Position numbers and translations under genes: made by a program
The notes under the pieces: model-generated
What the model saw: only the letters and a program-made list of their open reading frames with translations
Databases searched by the model: none
Told to the model about the DNA's origin: nothing
NCBI RefSeq assembly: GCF_003947435.1
Contig: NZ_RCOS01000070.1
Location: 1 to 48,894, forward strand
From: Candidatus Methanodesulfokora washburnensis
GTDB lineage: Archaea > Korarchaeota > Korarchaeia > Korarchaeales > Korarchaeaceae
DNA length: 48,894 nt
Reading direction: 5' to 3'
In this document: positions 7,353-16,685 of the stretch, in pieces
Layout: the number at the start of each line of letters is the position of its first letter
How positions within the stretch are numbered: position 1 is the stretch's first letter

Positions 7353-8426
7353 TCACCTCCTCAACTTTATGCTGTAATTTAGGAATACTTCCGACGCCAG
7401 AAGGAACAAGAGAATTATCCCGTTGAACATGTTTATCACTCCAACAGGCATACCAAATGATATCTGTATGTAGCTTCCGCCTACAAGTATCCCGCTGAAG
7501 AAAACAGTCGATACCAGAACAGCTAGGGGATTGAGGCCTCCAAGCCACGCTATTATTATTGCTGTATATCCATAACCCACTGAGAATCCTGGCCTGAGCC
7601 TGTGCTGTATTCCAGCTATCTCCCCAACTCCCGCTATGCCGGCAAGTCCACCGCTTATAATCATAGATATTAATATAACTCTCGATATGTTTATCCCGGC
7701 AAATCTTGCTGCCATCAAGTTGTCCCCAACTACCTTGAGCTCGTAGCCGAATGAGGTCCTGTTCATCAGCAGATAAACAAAAATTAGGCTGGTAAGAGCT
7801 ATTATAAGCGTAATGTAGTGTATTCTTGTGCCTGGAATTGTCTGAAGGGTGGCATGATCAGGAAGTATTGCTGTCTGAGCGAAACCGGACCATGTCATGT
7901 TTCCCCACTGCTCTTTCGCTCTCCAAGGTCCATAAACTAGGTAGTAAAGAAGCCTTATTGCAACATAATTCATAAGAAGGGTTGTTATAACCTCATTCAC
8001 ATTCATTTTTGCCCTCAAAACAGCTGGTATTAGGGCCCAGAGGGCTCCTGCTAGAAATCCGGATAGAAACATAGCCGGAATAACAAGATAGCTTGGCAAT
8101 GGAACCCATAAACCCACTCCAGTGGCGGCTATTGCCCCCAGTATCAGCTGTCCCTCAGCTCCTATATTCCATATCTGGCCTTTGAAAACAAGGGAAAGAC
8201 CTACTCCACATAAAAGCAGGGGTATAAGCTTCACTATTACCTCAGAAACTCCTGTTTTAGTCCCAAAAGCACCCAGAAATATCTCCCTGTATACTTCAAC
8301 TGGATCTGCTCCGTAAAACCAGAATATCATGCCGACAGAGGCTAGAGCAAGAAGCATTGCTGTTGTTCTCACAGCTATCATCCTTCTAAAGCCAGCTTTC
8401 TCCCTCTTCACAAAGGCTATCCTCAT
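7353..8426 (-). CDS. BMP-type ABC transporter permease (YufP/NupP-like)
   Basis: 357 residues with about nine to ten membrane segments. Family signatures are FKGQIWNIGAEGQLILGA, MNVNEVITTLLMNYVA and GGLAGIAGVGEIAGIQ. It has the insert after the NEVITTLLMN motif that is typical of the longer partner of these permease pairs. Its ATG overlaps the stop of the ATPase gene by four bases (ATGA), so translation is coupled. It pairs with the permease at 6428-7348 for import of a nucleoside-like solute. Confidence 0.88.
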   Translation of the reverse strand: MRIAFVKREKAGFRRMIAVRTTAMLLALASVGMIFWFYGADPVEVYREIFLGAFGTKTGVSEVIVKLIPLLLCGVGLSLVFKGQIWNIGAEGQLILGAIAATGVGLWVPLPSYLVIPAMFLSGFLAGALWALIPAVLRAKMNVNEVITTLLMNYVAIRLLYYLVYGPWRAKEQWGNMTWSGFAQTAILPDHATLQTIPGTRIHYITLIIALTSLIFVYLLMNRTSFGYELKVVGDNLMAARFAGINISRVILISMIISGGLAGIAGVGEIAGIQHRLRPGFSVGYGYTAIIIAWLGGLNPLAVLVSTVFFSGILVGGSYIQISFGMPVGVINMFNGIILLFLLASEVFLNYSIKLRR

Positions 8427-9940
8427 GAGATCACCTTCATCCTCCTTGATCCAGCCATCATAAGGCCTATCTCCTCCATGCTGAACTCATCTGGTCTTCC
8501 AATTCCCATTATCTCTCCCTGATACATGACAGCTATCGTATCGCTTAGTGAGAGAATCTCCTCAAGATCCTCTGATACGAGGAGCACAGCAGCACCCTTG
8601 TCCCTCTCCTCTACAAGCTTTCTCCTTATGTATTCAGTAGCTCCCACATCCAACCCATATGTGGGATGCGCCGCTATCACAAGCTTTGGATCTGATGATA
8701 GCTCTCTTGCCAGTATAAGTCTCTGTATATTGCCTCCTGAAAGGAACTTTGCCTTTACCCTTATGCTTGGAGCTACTATGTCATATTCCGTTTTCAGCTT
8801 CTCTGCATTAGATCTTATGCTCTTTAAATCGAGAATTCCTTTTCTGCAGAAGGGAGGAAGGAAATATTTTTTCAAAATCAGGTTCTCAGCTAGATCCATT
8901 CCGGGCATTATACCCATCTTAACCCTCTCCTCTGGTATGTGTGCAGTTCCCAGAAGCCCTATCTCTCTAGGGGATCTGTTTGTCATGTCTATTCCATTTA
9001 TCAACACCTTTCCTGAAATTGCCTTCCTAAGCCCTGTTATCACCTCAATTAGCTCTCTCTGTCCATTTCCAGCTACTCCAGCTATCCCAAATATCTCCCC
9101 ACTATGAACCTTGAAGCTAACACCCTTTAATGCCAGAACACCTTTGTCGTTCAATGCCTTTAAATCAACAACCTCGAGGATCACAGGCCCCTTCTCCCCC
9201 TCCTTCTTCTCCACTCTGAATAATATCTCCCTGCCGACCATCATCCTTGCCAGCTCCTCTTTGCTTGTCTCATCTCTTCTCTTAACTCCGACAACTCTTC
9301 CCTTCCTCATGACAGTTACCCTGTCAGCTACCTGAAACACTTCCTCTAGCTTGTGTGTTATGAAAACTATCCCCTTTCCCTCAGATTTTAGCTTTTTTAG
9401 CGTGGAAAAAAGTTCATTTACCTCTATTGGCGTGAGAACAGACGTGGGCTCGTCAAGTATAAGCACATCGCTCTCCCTGTACAAAGCCTTTATTATCTCC
9501 ACTCTCTGCTTCTCTCCCGCTGATAGCTGCCATACATAGGCATCTGGATCAACTTTTAGGCCATATCTCTCTCCAAGTTCTATTATTCTCCTTTTCACCT
9601 CTATATCAGGCCTTATCTGCTTTTTAGCAAATCCAAGAGCTACATTCTCGGCAACGGTAAAACTGTCTATCAGGAGAAAGTTCTGGTGGACCATCCCGAT
9701 TCCAAGTTTTATAGCATCAGCCGGGCTGTTTATAGAAACCTCTTTGCCTTTGACGTAAATTCTGCCTGAATCAGGCCTATATATTCCATAGAGTATGTTC
9801 ATCAGAGTAGTCTTTCCTGCCCCATTCTCCCCAAGAAGTGCATGAATTTCCCCTGGCATTAACTCGAAATCAACATTATCATTTGCCACAATTCCCGGGA
9901 AAGTCTTTCTTATGCCCACCATCCTTACTAAGGGTTCCAT
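8423..9940 (-). CDS. BMP-type ABC transporter ATPase with two nucleotide-binding domains (YufO/NupO-like)
   Basis: A 505-residue cytoplasmic ATPase made of two tandem ABC domains. The first has Walker A GENGAGKTT (about residue 38), signature LSAGEKQR and Walker B VLILDEPTSVLTP. The second has the degenerate Walker A GVAGNGQRELIE, signature LSGGNIQR and Walker B-like LVIAAHPTYGLDVG. Degeneracy of the second site, with HPT instead of DEP, is normal for the sugar/nucleoside importers of this group. It is the first gene of the minus-strand unit and heads the operon. Confidence 0.9.
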   Translation of the reverse strand: MEPLVRMVGIRKTFPGIVANDNVDFELMPGEIHALLGENGAGKTTLMNILYGIYRPDSGRIYVKGKEVSINSPADAIKLGIGMVHQNFLLIDSFTVAENVALGFAKKQIRPDIEVKRRIIELGERYGLKVDPDAYVWQLSAGEKQRVEIIKALYRESDVLILDEPTSVLTPIEVNELFSTLKKLKSEGKGIVFITHKLEEVFQVADRVTVMRKGRVVGVKRRDETSKEELARMMVGREILFRVEKKEGEKGPVILEVVDLKALNDKGVLALKGVSFKVHSGEIFGIAGVAGNGQRELIEVITGLRKAISGKVLINGIDMTNRSPREIGLLGTAHIPEERVKMGIMPGMDLAENLILKKYFLPPFCRKGILDLKSIRSNAEKLKTEYDIVAPSIRVKAKFLSGGNIQRLILARELSSDPKLVIAAHPTYGLDVGATEYIRRKLVEERDKGAAVLLVSEDLEEILSLSDTIAVMYQGEIMGIGRPDEFSMEEIGLMMAGSRRMKVIS

Positions 9941-9994
9941 GCTTCACCCTCTGAAGATCATCCAATCCTCCTTCTAATGCCGTTTTCGGTGACC

Positions 9995-10005
9995 TCTTAA
10001 ATATG
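9995..10005 (-). promoter_or_regulatory. TATA-like promoter of the BMP-ABC operon
   Basis: GCATATTTAAG on the minus strand lies about 60 bases before the ATPase ATG. A leader of about 30 bases carrying a GAGGGTGAAG ribosome site would follow. Confidence 0.45.
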
Positions 10006-10184
10006 CAGAGCTCTTCTTAGCCATAGAAGTAAGATATTGATTTTTCTTATAAAATTAACTGACAGGCACTTAGAAAATTAACAAGATCATGTATATATCA
10101 CCTTTCATCCGACCTTCTTCTAGTTTTTCCATTTTTCCATGCTCACCTTTATGTTATTCTTTTCCAAGTTAGCGAGGTGAGGTC

Positions 10185-10565
10185 ATGGGAGGGGAGTCTG
10201 CTGAGGTTTATTACAACAGAGGTGTGACTTTCATAAACTACAGGAAGTATGAGGACGCTGTGGAAGCCTTAAGCAAGGCGATAGAGCTCGAGCCAGATCT
10301 AGCAAGAGCTTACTACAACAGAGGAATAGCATTTCTAAACCTAAATAAATACGATGAAGCCATGAAGGATTTTGACAAGGCTTGGTTGATGAGGGAGAAG
10401 CTGTTCAGCATGGGAGCTGAGGTGGTATCAGCTGTTCTAAAGGCTATTTCAGCAAATCCGGACCAGCTGAAGAAGGAGGCTCCGGTGTGGCTTGACAGGG
10501 CAAAAGAAGTGTATGATCTGCTCTCAGATGAGGTAAAGGGGCTTGTTGAGCAGCTTAAGTCATGA
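10185..10565 (+). CDS. TPR-repeat protein
   Basis: A 126-residue soluble protein with two clear tetratricopeptide repeats at about residues 4-37 and 38-71 (YYNRGVTFINYRKYEDAV and YYNRGIAFLNLNKYDEAM). A helical C-terminal region without repeats follows. TPRs bind peptides, but the partner is unknown. The ATG follows a strong ribosome site (GCGAGGTGAGGTC). It is transcribed alone, divergent from the ABC operon across a 244-base AT-rich gap with no other visible gene. Confidence 0.8.
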   Translation: MGGESAEVYYNRGVTFINYRKYEDAVEALSKAIELEPDLARAYYNRGIAFLNLNKYDEAMKDFDKAWLMREKLFSMGAEVVSAVLKAISANPDQLKKEAPVWLDRAKEVYDLLSDEVKGLVEQLKS

Positions 10566-10591
10566 AGCTTACTGCAGTTAACTAAATTAAA

Positions 10592-10610
10592 CTTTTTCAT
10601 ATTTTTTATT
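10592..10610 (+). terminator. T-rich terminator after the TPR gene
   Basis: CTTTTTCATATTTTTTATT lies about 27 bases beyond the stop codon, an oligo-T signal of the archaeal type without a hairpin. Confidence 0.5.
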
Positions 10611-10783
10611 TAATGTTAATGGTTATCTTGAATTTCGTCTGGAGACACAGACTTGTACTGCCTTTTTCTAATTCTCGGAGAAGCTTAGAGAATGCTTCGT
10701 AGAGAATTTACTTTTGGAGATGATAATTAAACAATTTAGTAAAGAGTCCGGAAGTCTTAAAAGCTTCAAAAGTTCATTGATCT

Positions 10784-11461
10784 GTGGAAGCATTAGAGAG
10801 AATTCTTCCAGAAGGGATACCCTTTCCTGGAACTAGATCCTACTCCTTCTTCGCCAGAAGCAGGATAATGCAGACATTCTACAGAGATGTAGCTCTTGAT
10901 GTAACTAGAGAGGTTGAAAGAGGGAGGATACTTGATGTGGGCACTGGACCGGGATATCTTCCTCTCCAAATATCCAGAATGATCCCCGAATCTGAGGTTA
11001 TTGGAGTGGATATCTCCAAGGATATGATAAAAATAGCTAGAAGGAATGCTGAAAGGGCAGGAGCAAGAAACGTAAGGTTTCTACTGGAGGATGCAAATAG
11101 GATGTCTTTTGGAAATGAGACATTTGACCTAGTGGTGAGCACAGGATCCCTTCACCACTGGAAGAACCCGGTAAGAGTGATAAACGAGATATACAGAGTG
11201 TTGAAATTCGGGAAGAAAGCACTGATATATGATCTCTGGAGGGATGCTCCAAAGAAGTTGCTGAAGGAGAAGCTGAGGGAATGCGGCTATAGCATCACAG
11301 CAGGTCTAATAATGTATAGTATTGTAAAAGCACACTCCTCAATCACAGTAGAGGAAGTGATGAGGATTCTGGGAGAAGAGGGGAATATGTTCAGAAATTA
11401 CTCTGTGGAAGAAGGCTGGAATTCCTATCCTGTTGTAAAGGTGACTCTTCTCAAGGTTTGA
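10784..11461 (+). CDS. Class I SAM-dependent methyltransferase
   Basis: A 225-residue Rossmann-fold methyltransferase. Motif I DVGTGPGYLP is at residues 51-60, an acidic loop VIGVDIS follows, then the FDLVVSTGSLHHW motif. The LHHW replaces a typical catalytic motif, which suggests UbiE/COQ5- or arsenite-methyltransferase-like small-molecule methylation, but the substrate is unknown. The start is a GTG at 10784, with TATA-like GTCTTAAAAG about 25 bases upstream, so the transcript is probably leaderless. No functional link to the neighbours is evident. The 229-base gap after it holds only the cooF promoter. Confidence 0.85.
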   Translation: MEALERILPEGIPFPGTRSYSFFARSRIMQTFYRDVALDVTREVERGRILDVGTGPGYLPLQISRMIPESEVIGVDISKDMIKIARRNAERAGARNVRFLLEDANRMSFGNETFDLVVSTGSLHHWKNPVRVINEIYRVLKFGKKALIYDLWRDAPKKLLKEKLRECGYSITAGLIMYSIVKAHSSITVEEVMRILGEEGNMFRNYSVEEGWNSYPVVKVTLLKV

Positions 11462-11654
11462 AATTTGCATCTATTTCCAAGTGGCATTATTCATCCGTCA
11501 GATCTCTAAATGAGATCCTCAACACAACAGTTGAAACTTAACATCTCGTAACTCATCCAATTACAAGATCTAAATCCTTATACTAATTAAGGGAAGCTGA
11601 CAACCGTGCTCAGAAAATCGATCGTTTGCTGATCTATTATTTAATCACGAAATG

Positions 11655-11664
11655 CTTTTTAATT
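11655..11664 (+). promoter_or_regulatory. TATA-like promoter of the CODH-hydrogenase operon
   Basis: CTTTTTAATT is centred about 31 bases before the TTG of cooF. It is the only obvious promoter before the long run of tightly packed genes to 24212. Confidence 0.5.
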
Positions 11665-11690
11665 TTCTTTGAGTTTTTCTAGGGGGGATA

Positions 11691-12305
11691 TTGGAGGAGT
11701 CATATGAGTTGATATACGTAGACCCTTCCAAGTGCGTGGGGTGCAGGAGCTGTGAGATAGCCTGTGCTGTTGAACACTCCCTCTCGAAGAACCTGTTTTT
11801 ATCGATAACTGAGAGACCTCTCCCAAGAAAGAGAGTCAGAGTTATTCCAGCTGACGATTTCATAGTTCCAATGAGGTGTATGCACTGTGATGATGCTCCC
11901 TGCGTTGCTGTTTGTCCGACAGGTGCAATGGAGAAAACAGCAGAGGGATTTGTTGTTGTCAATCCTCTGAGGTGTATAGGCTGCAGGATGTGCATGATAG
12001 CCTGCCCCTTTGGGCATCCGGTGTACGATCCCTCATCCAAGATCGTGATAAAGTGCGATCACTGTCCTGATAGAATGAAAGAAGGACTTCCTCCTGCATG
12101 TGTTGAGGCCTGCCCAACAGGAGCTCTGAGATATGGCAGGGTGGAGGAAATTCTTGAGGAAACTGCTGCCAAAAAAGCCAAGGAGCTTGTCTCAGGTCTG
12201 GGGAAGGGGAAAGTCCTGTACAAAGCAATGGTTTCCGAGAAGCCGGCTCCTGAATCCCCCGTTCAGAAGATAAAGGAGATGTATGGATCTGTGAGGTGGT
12301 GGTGA
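11691..12305 (+). CDS. cooF: CooF-like four-cluster ferredoxin
   Basis: A 204-residue polyferredoxin of the HycB/CooF type. It has four [4Fe-4S] motifs in order: CVGCRSCEIAC, CMHCDDAPCVAVC, CIGCRMCMIAC, and CDHC...CVEAC. In CO-oxidising systems CooF carries electrons from CO dehydrogenase to the membrane hydrogenase. It is directly upstream of cooS, its stop overlapping the cooS ATG (TGATG). Start: a TTG at 11691 after GGGGGG. A TTG at 11709, after GGAGG, is equally possible. Confidence 0.85.
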   Translation: MEESYELIYVDPSKCVGCRSCEIACAVEHSLSKNLFLSITERPLPRKRVRVIPADDFIVPMRCMHCDDAPCVAVCPTGAMEKTAEGFVVVNPLRCIGCRMCMIACPFGHPVYDPSSKIVIKCDHCPDRMKEGLPPACVEACPTGALRYGRVEEILEETAAKKAKELVSGLGKGKVLYKAMVSEKPAPESPVQKIKEMYGSVRWW

Positions 12306-14230
12306 TGCCTGAGGAGAGGATATACGAGAGGTTAATGAAGTATGCAAGAAGGGAGTTCTACAAGGCTGTATCAATAGATCCAACAGTTCCGGATCTTCTT
12401 GAAAAAGCAGAGAAGGAGGGAATTGAGACTGCATGGCATAGATATCTGGCACAGCAGCCTCAGTGCGGTTTCGGCTTGCTCGGAACCTGTTGCAGAAACT
12501 GCAACCTAGGGCCATGCAGGATAGATCCCTTTGGATATGGGCCGAAAAGAGGTGTATGTGGCGCGACGGCTGATACTATAGTTGCTAGAAATCTGGATAG
12601 GATGATAGCAGCAGGAGCAGCAGCCCACAGCGACCATGCAAGGGATATAGTAGATGTGTTTGAGTCGGTTGCCGAGGGAAAGAACCCCTATTATAAGATA
12701 GCAGACGAGAAGAAGCTCATATCAATAGCGAAAGCCTTGGGAATAAAGACAGAGGAGAGGAAGATAAATGCTATAGCAAAGGATGTCCTGAATGTAGCTA
12801 GAATGGAGTTTGGGAAGCCTGGAGAGGAGCCTCTTGCCTTTTTGATGGCATATGCTCCTAAGAAGAGGATATCTTTGTGGAAGAAGCTTGGAATACTGCC
12901 TAGGGCAATAGACAGAGAGGTAACTGAGCTGATGCATAGGACGCATATAGGTGTTGATGCCGATCCCCTCAGCCTGATCGCACAGGGATTGAGATGTGCT
13001 CTAGCTGATGGATGGAGCGGTTCTCTCATGGCAACTCAATTCTCAGATGTGCTTTTTGGGACGCCAAAGCCTATAAAATTCGTGGCAAATCTTGGTGTTC
13101 TGAGGGAGAACACTGTGAACATAATATGCCATGGTCACAATCCTGTGCTTTCTATGAAGATTGCTGAAGCCGTGAGAAGCAAGGAGATGCAGGATCTTGC
13201 AAAATCAGTTGGGGCAGATGGGATAACTCTTGCTGGGATGTGCTGCACTGGAAATGAGATGTTGATGAGGCTCGGTATCCCGATTGCTGGAAACTTCCTC
13301 CAGCAGGAATTGGCCATAATAACGGGAGCTGTTGAGGCTGTTGTCGTCGATTATCAGTGCATAATGCCTGCTTTGGCGGACGTGGCTGCATGCTATCACA
13401 CAAAGCTAATAACGACGGAGCCAAAGGCCCATATACCCGGAGCTGTTCACATCGAGTTCGACAAGGAGAAGGCGGATGAAAAAGCAAAGGAGATTGTTAA
13501 AACAGCAATTGAGAACTTCCCGAGGAGGGTGAAGGAGAAGGTGAACATACCGAAGGAGAAGATGGAGGCATGGGCCGGCTTCAGTGTTGAGGCAATAGTT
13601 GAGGCCCTAGGAGGCACTTTAGATCCTCTGATAGGGGCTTTAAGGGATGGGACAATAAAGGGAATTGTTGGTATAGTTGGATGCAACAATGTGAAGGTAA
13701 AACAAGACTTCAGCCATGTAACTCTCGCAAGAAGGCTGATAGAGAAGGACATCCTGATAGTTGGAACTGGATGCTGGGCAATAGCTGCAGCCAAGAACGG
13801 TCTTCTGAGACCAGAGGCAGCAAAGGAAGCAGGACCTGGCCTTAGAAAGATATGCGAGGCCCTTAAGATACCTCCGTGCCTTCACATGGGAAGCTGTGTT
13901 GACAACTCAAGGATATTGATTGCCCTATCAGCTTTATCCGAGGCAACGGGCCTTGATATATCTGAGCTTCCTGCAGCAGGCTCAGCTCCTGAGTGGATGA
14001 GCGAGAAAGCAGTCTCAATAGGGACTTATTTTGTGGCAAGCGGCGTCTTCACACATCTGGGCACAATACCTCCGGTCCTCGGCAGCCAGGAAGTGGTGAA
14101 GATACTGATAGAGGAGGCTGAAGGCCTAGTCGGGGGCAAGTTCTACGTTGAACCCGATCCTGAAAAGGCGGCAAACACTATATTTGAGCACATAATGGAG
14201 AAGAGAAAGAGACTTCACTGGGCTCTCTAA
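12305..14230 (+). CDS. cooS: Ni-Fe carbon monoxide dehydrogenase catalytic subunit
   Basis: A 641-residue CooS, full family length. It converts CO and water to CO2, two protons and two electrons. The N-terminal cysteines that bind clusters D and B are present (CGFGLLGTCCRNCNLGPC). Cluster C ligands can all be matched: the GHNP His, Cys in CCTGNEM, DYQC, GCNN, GTGCW and HMGSC. The ATG at 12305 overlaps the cooF stop and follows GAGGTGG. Three GTGs just upstream could add three residues. The position next to cooF, cooC, cooT and a group 4 hydrogenase points to hydrogenogenic CO oxidation, not acetyl-CoA synthesis. Confidence 0.95.
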   Translation: MPEERIYERLMKYARREFYKAVSIDPTVPDLLEKAEKEGIETAWHRYLAQQPQCGFGLLGTCCRNCNLGPCRIDPFGYGPKRGVCGATADTIVARNLDRMIAAGAAAHSDHARDIVDVFESVAEGKNPYYKIADEKKLISIAKALGIKTEERKINAIAKDVLNVARMEFGKPGEEPLAFLMAYAPKKRISLWKKLGILPRAIDREVTELMHRTHIGVDADPLSLIAQGLRCALADGWSGSLMATQFSDVLFGTPKPIKFVANLGVLRENTVNIICHGHNPVLSMKIAEAVRSKEMQDLAKSVGADGITLAGMCCTGNEMLMRLGIPIAGNFLQQELAIITGAVEAVVVDYQCIMPALADVAACYHTKLITTEPKAHIPGAVHIEFDKEKADEKAKEIVKTAIENFPRRVKEKVNIPKEKMEAWAGFSVEAIVEALGGTLDPLIGALRDGTIKGIVGIVGCNNVKVKQDFSHVTLARRLIEKDILIVGTGCWAIAAAKNGLLRPEAAKEAGPGLRKICEALKIPPCLHMGSCVDNSRILIALSALSEATGLDISELPAAGSAPEWMSEKAVSIGTYFVASGVFTHLGTIPPVLGSQEVVKILIEEAEGLVGGKFYVEPDPEKAANTIFEHIMEKRKRLHWAL

Positions 14231-14239
14231 GGTGTTTCA

Positions 14240-15031
14240 ATGAGATCCATGAAGATACTGGTGGCTGGGAAGGGAGGAACTGGAAAGACAACCGTATCTG
14301 CTCTCCTCTCCCATTTTTTCTGCAGCTCAGGCCATGATGTACTCGCATTAGATACAGATTCAACTCCAAATCTGGCAATGTCAATTGGAGTTTCCCCTGA
14401 TATATCTAAATCCATAGTTCCTTTAGTTAAAAACGAGGATCTTGTGGAGGAGAGGACTGGGGCAAGACCTGGCGAGTCTTGGGGTGTTTTCTTCAATCTA
14501 TCTCCTGAAGTGGAAGATATAGTTGAAAAATATGGTATAAAGATAAAGGATAAGCTGAGCTTGCTGGTCGTAGGGAGCATAGATTCAGCAAAGCAGGGCT
14601 GTCTTTGTCCAGCAATAGCCCTTGCAAGATCTTTGCTGAAGCATATCCTCCTGAAGAATGACCAGATAGTTATAGTTGATGCTGAGGCGGGAGCAGAAGT
14701 TTTCGGTAGGGGGTTGGCTGAGGATTTTGATTACATGCTCTGCATGTCAGAGCCAACTCTCAGATCCCTTGAGATATCCAAGAATCTGATCAGGATGGCC
14801 GATGAGCTCGGGATAAGGAACAATGTTCTGGTGGTGAACAAAGTTGTTGATGAGGAAAGGGCGATAAGGCTTGTCAAAAGAGTTGTTCCTGGTGTAAGAA
14901 GCTTCTTCGTAGGCTATGATCCCGAGATGTCCTCCTATGAGGAGGAAGGGCTAAGTGTGGAGAGATATCCGAAAAACAGCCCTGTTGTCGTCGGAGTCAG
15001 GAGGATGTTTGACCTTCTTTTCGGGAGGTGA
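14240..15031 (+). CDS. cooC: CODH nickel-insertion ATPase CooC
   Basis: A 263-residue MinD/ParA-type P-loop ATPase. The deviant Walker A GKGGTGKTT lies at residues 10-18, ALDTDSTPNLA provides the signature acidic strand, and GCLCP carries the paired cysteines that bind nickel between monomers in CooC. DAEAGAEVFGRGL is Walker B-like. CooC inserts nickel into cluster C of CooS. It begins ten bases after cooS with the ribosome site AAGGTG. This is the only maturation factor gene for CODH in view besides cooT. Confidence 0.92.
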   Translation: MRSMKILVAGKGGTGKTTVSALLSHFFCSSGHDVLALDTDSTPNLAMSIGVSPDISKSIVPLVKNEDLVEERTGARPGESWGVFFNLSPEVEDIVEKYGIKIKDKLSLLVVGSIDSAKQGCLCPAIALARSLLKHILLKNDQIVIVDAEAGAEVFGRGLAEDFDYMLCMSEPTLRSLEISKNLIRMADELGIRNNVLVVNKVVDEERAIRLVKRVVPGVRSFFVGYDPEMSSYEEEGLSVERYPKNSPVVVGVRRMFDLLFGR

Positions 15032-15036
15032 TCTGA

Positions 15037-15228
15037 ATGTGCGAGGGTGTTGCATACATTTTGAATGGGGATAAAAAGAGGATTCTTGATGAGGTAGTCT
15101 CAGTAGTTCTATCTGGAAAGAAGCTAGTCCTGCTCAATGAGGATGGTGTGAAGAAGGAGATAGAGGGGGTGAAGGAGCTCAGAGTTGATATGCTGAGGCA
15201 CGAGGTGTATGTAGTTGTGGAGGGATAG
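15037..15228 (+). CDS. cooT: CooT-like small nickel-binding protein
   Basis: A 63-residue protein beginning MCEGVAYILNG, followed by repeated short strands (KKLVLLNEDGVKKEIEGV, ELRVDMLRHEVYVVV). This matches the CooT family, a small beta-rich dimer in which Cys2 binds nickel. Cys2 is present here. It begins five bases after the cooC stop behind a perfect GGGAGGTGATCT ribosome site, so it is part of the CODH operon and is likely to help supply nickel to CooS or to the hydrogenase. Confidence 0.8.
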   Translation: MCEGVAYILNGDKKRILDEVVSVVLSGKKLVLLNEDGVKKEIEGVKELRVDMLRHEVYVVVEG

Positions 15229-15230
15229 AG

Positions 15231-16685
15231 TTGGCAAATCTCTTTGCCATCATGGCCACAGCTTTGCCGCTTTTATCAGGACTTGTGACCTTTCTTGCCG
15301 GAGGAAAAAGAGAGTGCGAGCTCATAGCAGGACTCTCATCATCAGCAACATTTGCTCTCGTGTTGTTAACAGCTGCATCTCTTCTTATGGAGGGATCTTC
15401 TGAGGAAATAATGGTTTCCTTTGGCAGCATCAGGCTCTACGGCATAATAGTTGATTATTTAAGTGTTCTCGTGGCTATCGCAGTCTCCCTTGTCGGACTT
15501 CTGATAATTATTTTTTCATTCGGATACATGAGCCCGGATAACAGGGAACATCCTGTGAATAGGGGATTCCAAAGGTACTATGGGATGATGCAAATATTCA
15601 TGGGCTCCATGCTTGGCTTCGTGTTTTCAGGAACTTTCCTTGGTTTAATTCTTTTCTTTGAAATGACCGGAATCTGTTCTTGGATCCTCATAGCTTTTTG
15701 GCATGAGGAAAAGGAGAGCAGAGTGAAAGCGACAAAAGCGCTGCTCTTCACCCATGCAGGGGAAATTTTCTTGGTAGCCGCAGCTGCATTGACTATAGCA
15801 AACACAGGTGATCTATCAGTGAGCTCGCTCAAGTTGCTGGATGAGGGAATGAGAGGAATGGTGATGCTTCTTATCTTGGTAGCTGCATGGGCAAAATCCG
15901 CTCAGATTCCCTTCTACTCCTGGCTTCCCGATGCTATGATAGCCCCAACTCCCGTCTCAGCTTATCTGCATGCAGCAGCCATGGTGAAAGTTGGAGTATA
16001 TCTGCTGGCGAGGACAATTCCATCATCCCTGCCCCTTCCTCCAACTGTCCCTCTAATAGCCGGGATATTCTCAGCTGCCACGATGATATGGGGTCTCCTT
16101 CTTTACTTCCCTCAGGTTGATATGAAAAGGCTTCTCGCATATTCAACAATAACTCAGCTTTCCTACATGTTCTTGGGCCTCTCCTTTGCAATGCTTGGAT
16201 CAGCCCAGGGATATTCTGGAGCTATAATGCACCTGTTCAATCATGCATTTTCAAAGGGGCTCTTCTTTCTCGTAGCAGGAGCTCTAGCTGCCTCCACTGG
16301 GAGCAGATTTCTCACGGATTATTCCGGGATATTCAGAAGGAACAGGCTCTTGGGAGCATCTTTTGTCATAGCAACAATATCCATAGCCGGAGTGCCTCCT
16401 TTCAACTGCTTTTTCAGCAAATTCACAATAATATCAGCGGGATTCCTCTCAGGAGGGATATTTACTGTTCTTGGAGTTATGGCGATAGTGGAATCAGTTC
16501 TATGCTTTATATGGTTCCTCAGATGGCTTCAAAAGTGTGTTATGGGGGAGGAATCAGATGTAATAAGGTCGTCCAGCAGGATGAGGTTGAGCATGTCAGC
16601 ATCCCTTCTTCTCCTCTCAATCTTCTGCTTCATATCCCAGTATATAGCGATGGAATTCCTTCCTAGGGAGGTCTGGCCGTGGTGA
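15231..16685 (+). CDS. Antiporter-like membrane subunit of group 4 hydrogenase (NuoL/MrpA-like, first copy)
   Basis: 484 residues, about 13-14 membrane helices, of the proton-conducting NuoL/M/N-MrpA family. Diagnostic pieces are a FFEMTGICSWILIAFW helix with the conserved Glu, a KSAQIPFYSWLPDAMIAPTPVSAYLHAAAMVKVG segment and LLAYSTITQLSYM. It probably fills the place of HyfD, giving with the two other homologues the three antiporter-like subunits of Hyf-type complexes. The TTG start at 15231 is two bases after the cooT stop, behind GGAGGG. Its end overlaps the next gene. Confidence 0.85.
   Translation: MANLFAIMATALPLLSGLVTFLAGGKRECELIAGLSSSATFALVLLTAASLLMEGSSEEIMVSFGSIRLYGIIVDYLSVLVAIAVSLVGLLIIIFSFGYMSPDNREHPVNRGFQRYYGMMQIFMGSMLGFVFSGTFLGLILFFEMTGICSWILIAFWHEEKESRVKATKALLFTHAGEIFLVAAAALTIANTGDLSVSSLKLLDEGMRGMVMLLILVAAWAKSAQIPFYSWLPDAMIAPTPVSAYLHAAAMVKVGVYLLARTIPSSLPLPPTVPLIAGIFSAATMIWGLLLYFPQVDMKRLLAYSTITQLSYMFLGLSFAMLGSAQGYSGAIMHLFNHAFSKGLFFLVAGALAASTGSRFLTDYSGIFRRNRLLGASFVIATISIAGVPPFNCFFSKFTIISAGFLSGGIFTVLGVMAIVESVLCFIWFLRWLQKCVMGEESDVIRSSSRMRLSMSASLLLLSIFCFISQYIAMEFLPREVWPW

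Noticed and set aside
11612-11640. ATCGATCG-containing sequence before cooF as a CO-sensor operator
   Set aside because: Only a six-base palindrome. No CooA or RcoM gene is in the window and no second half-site is seen.
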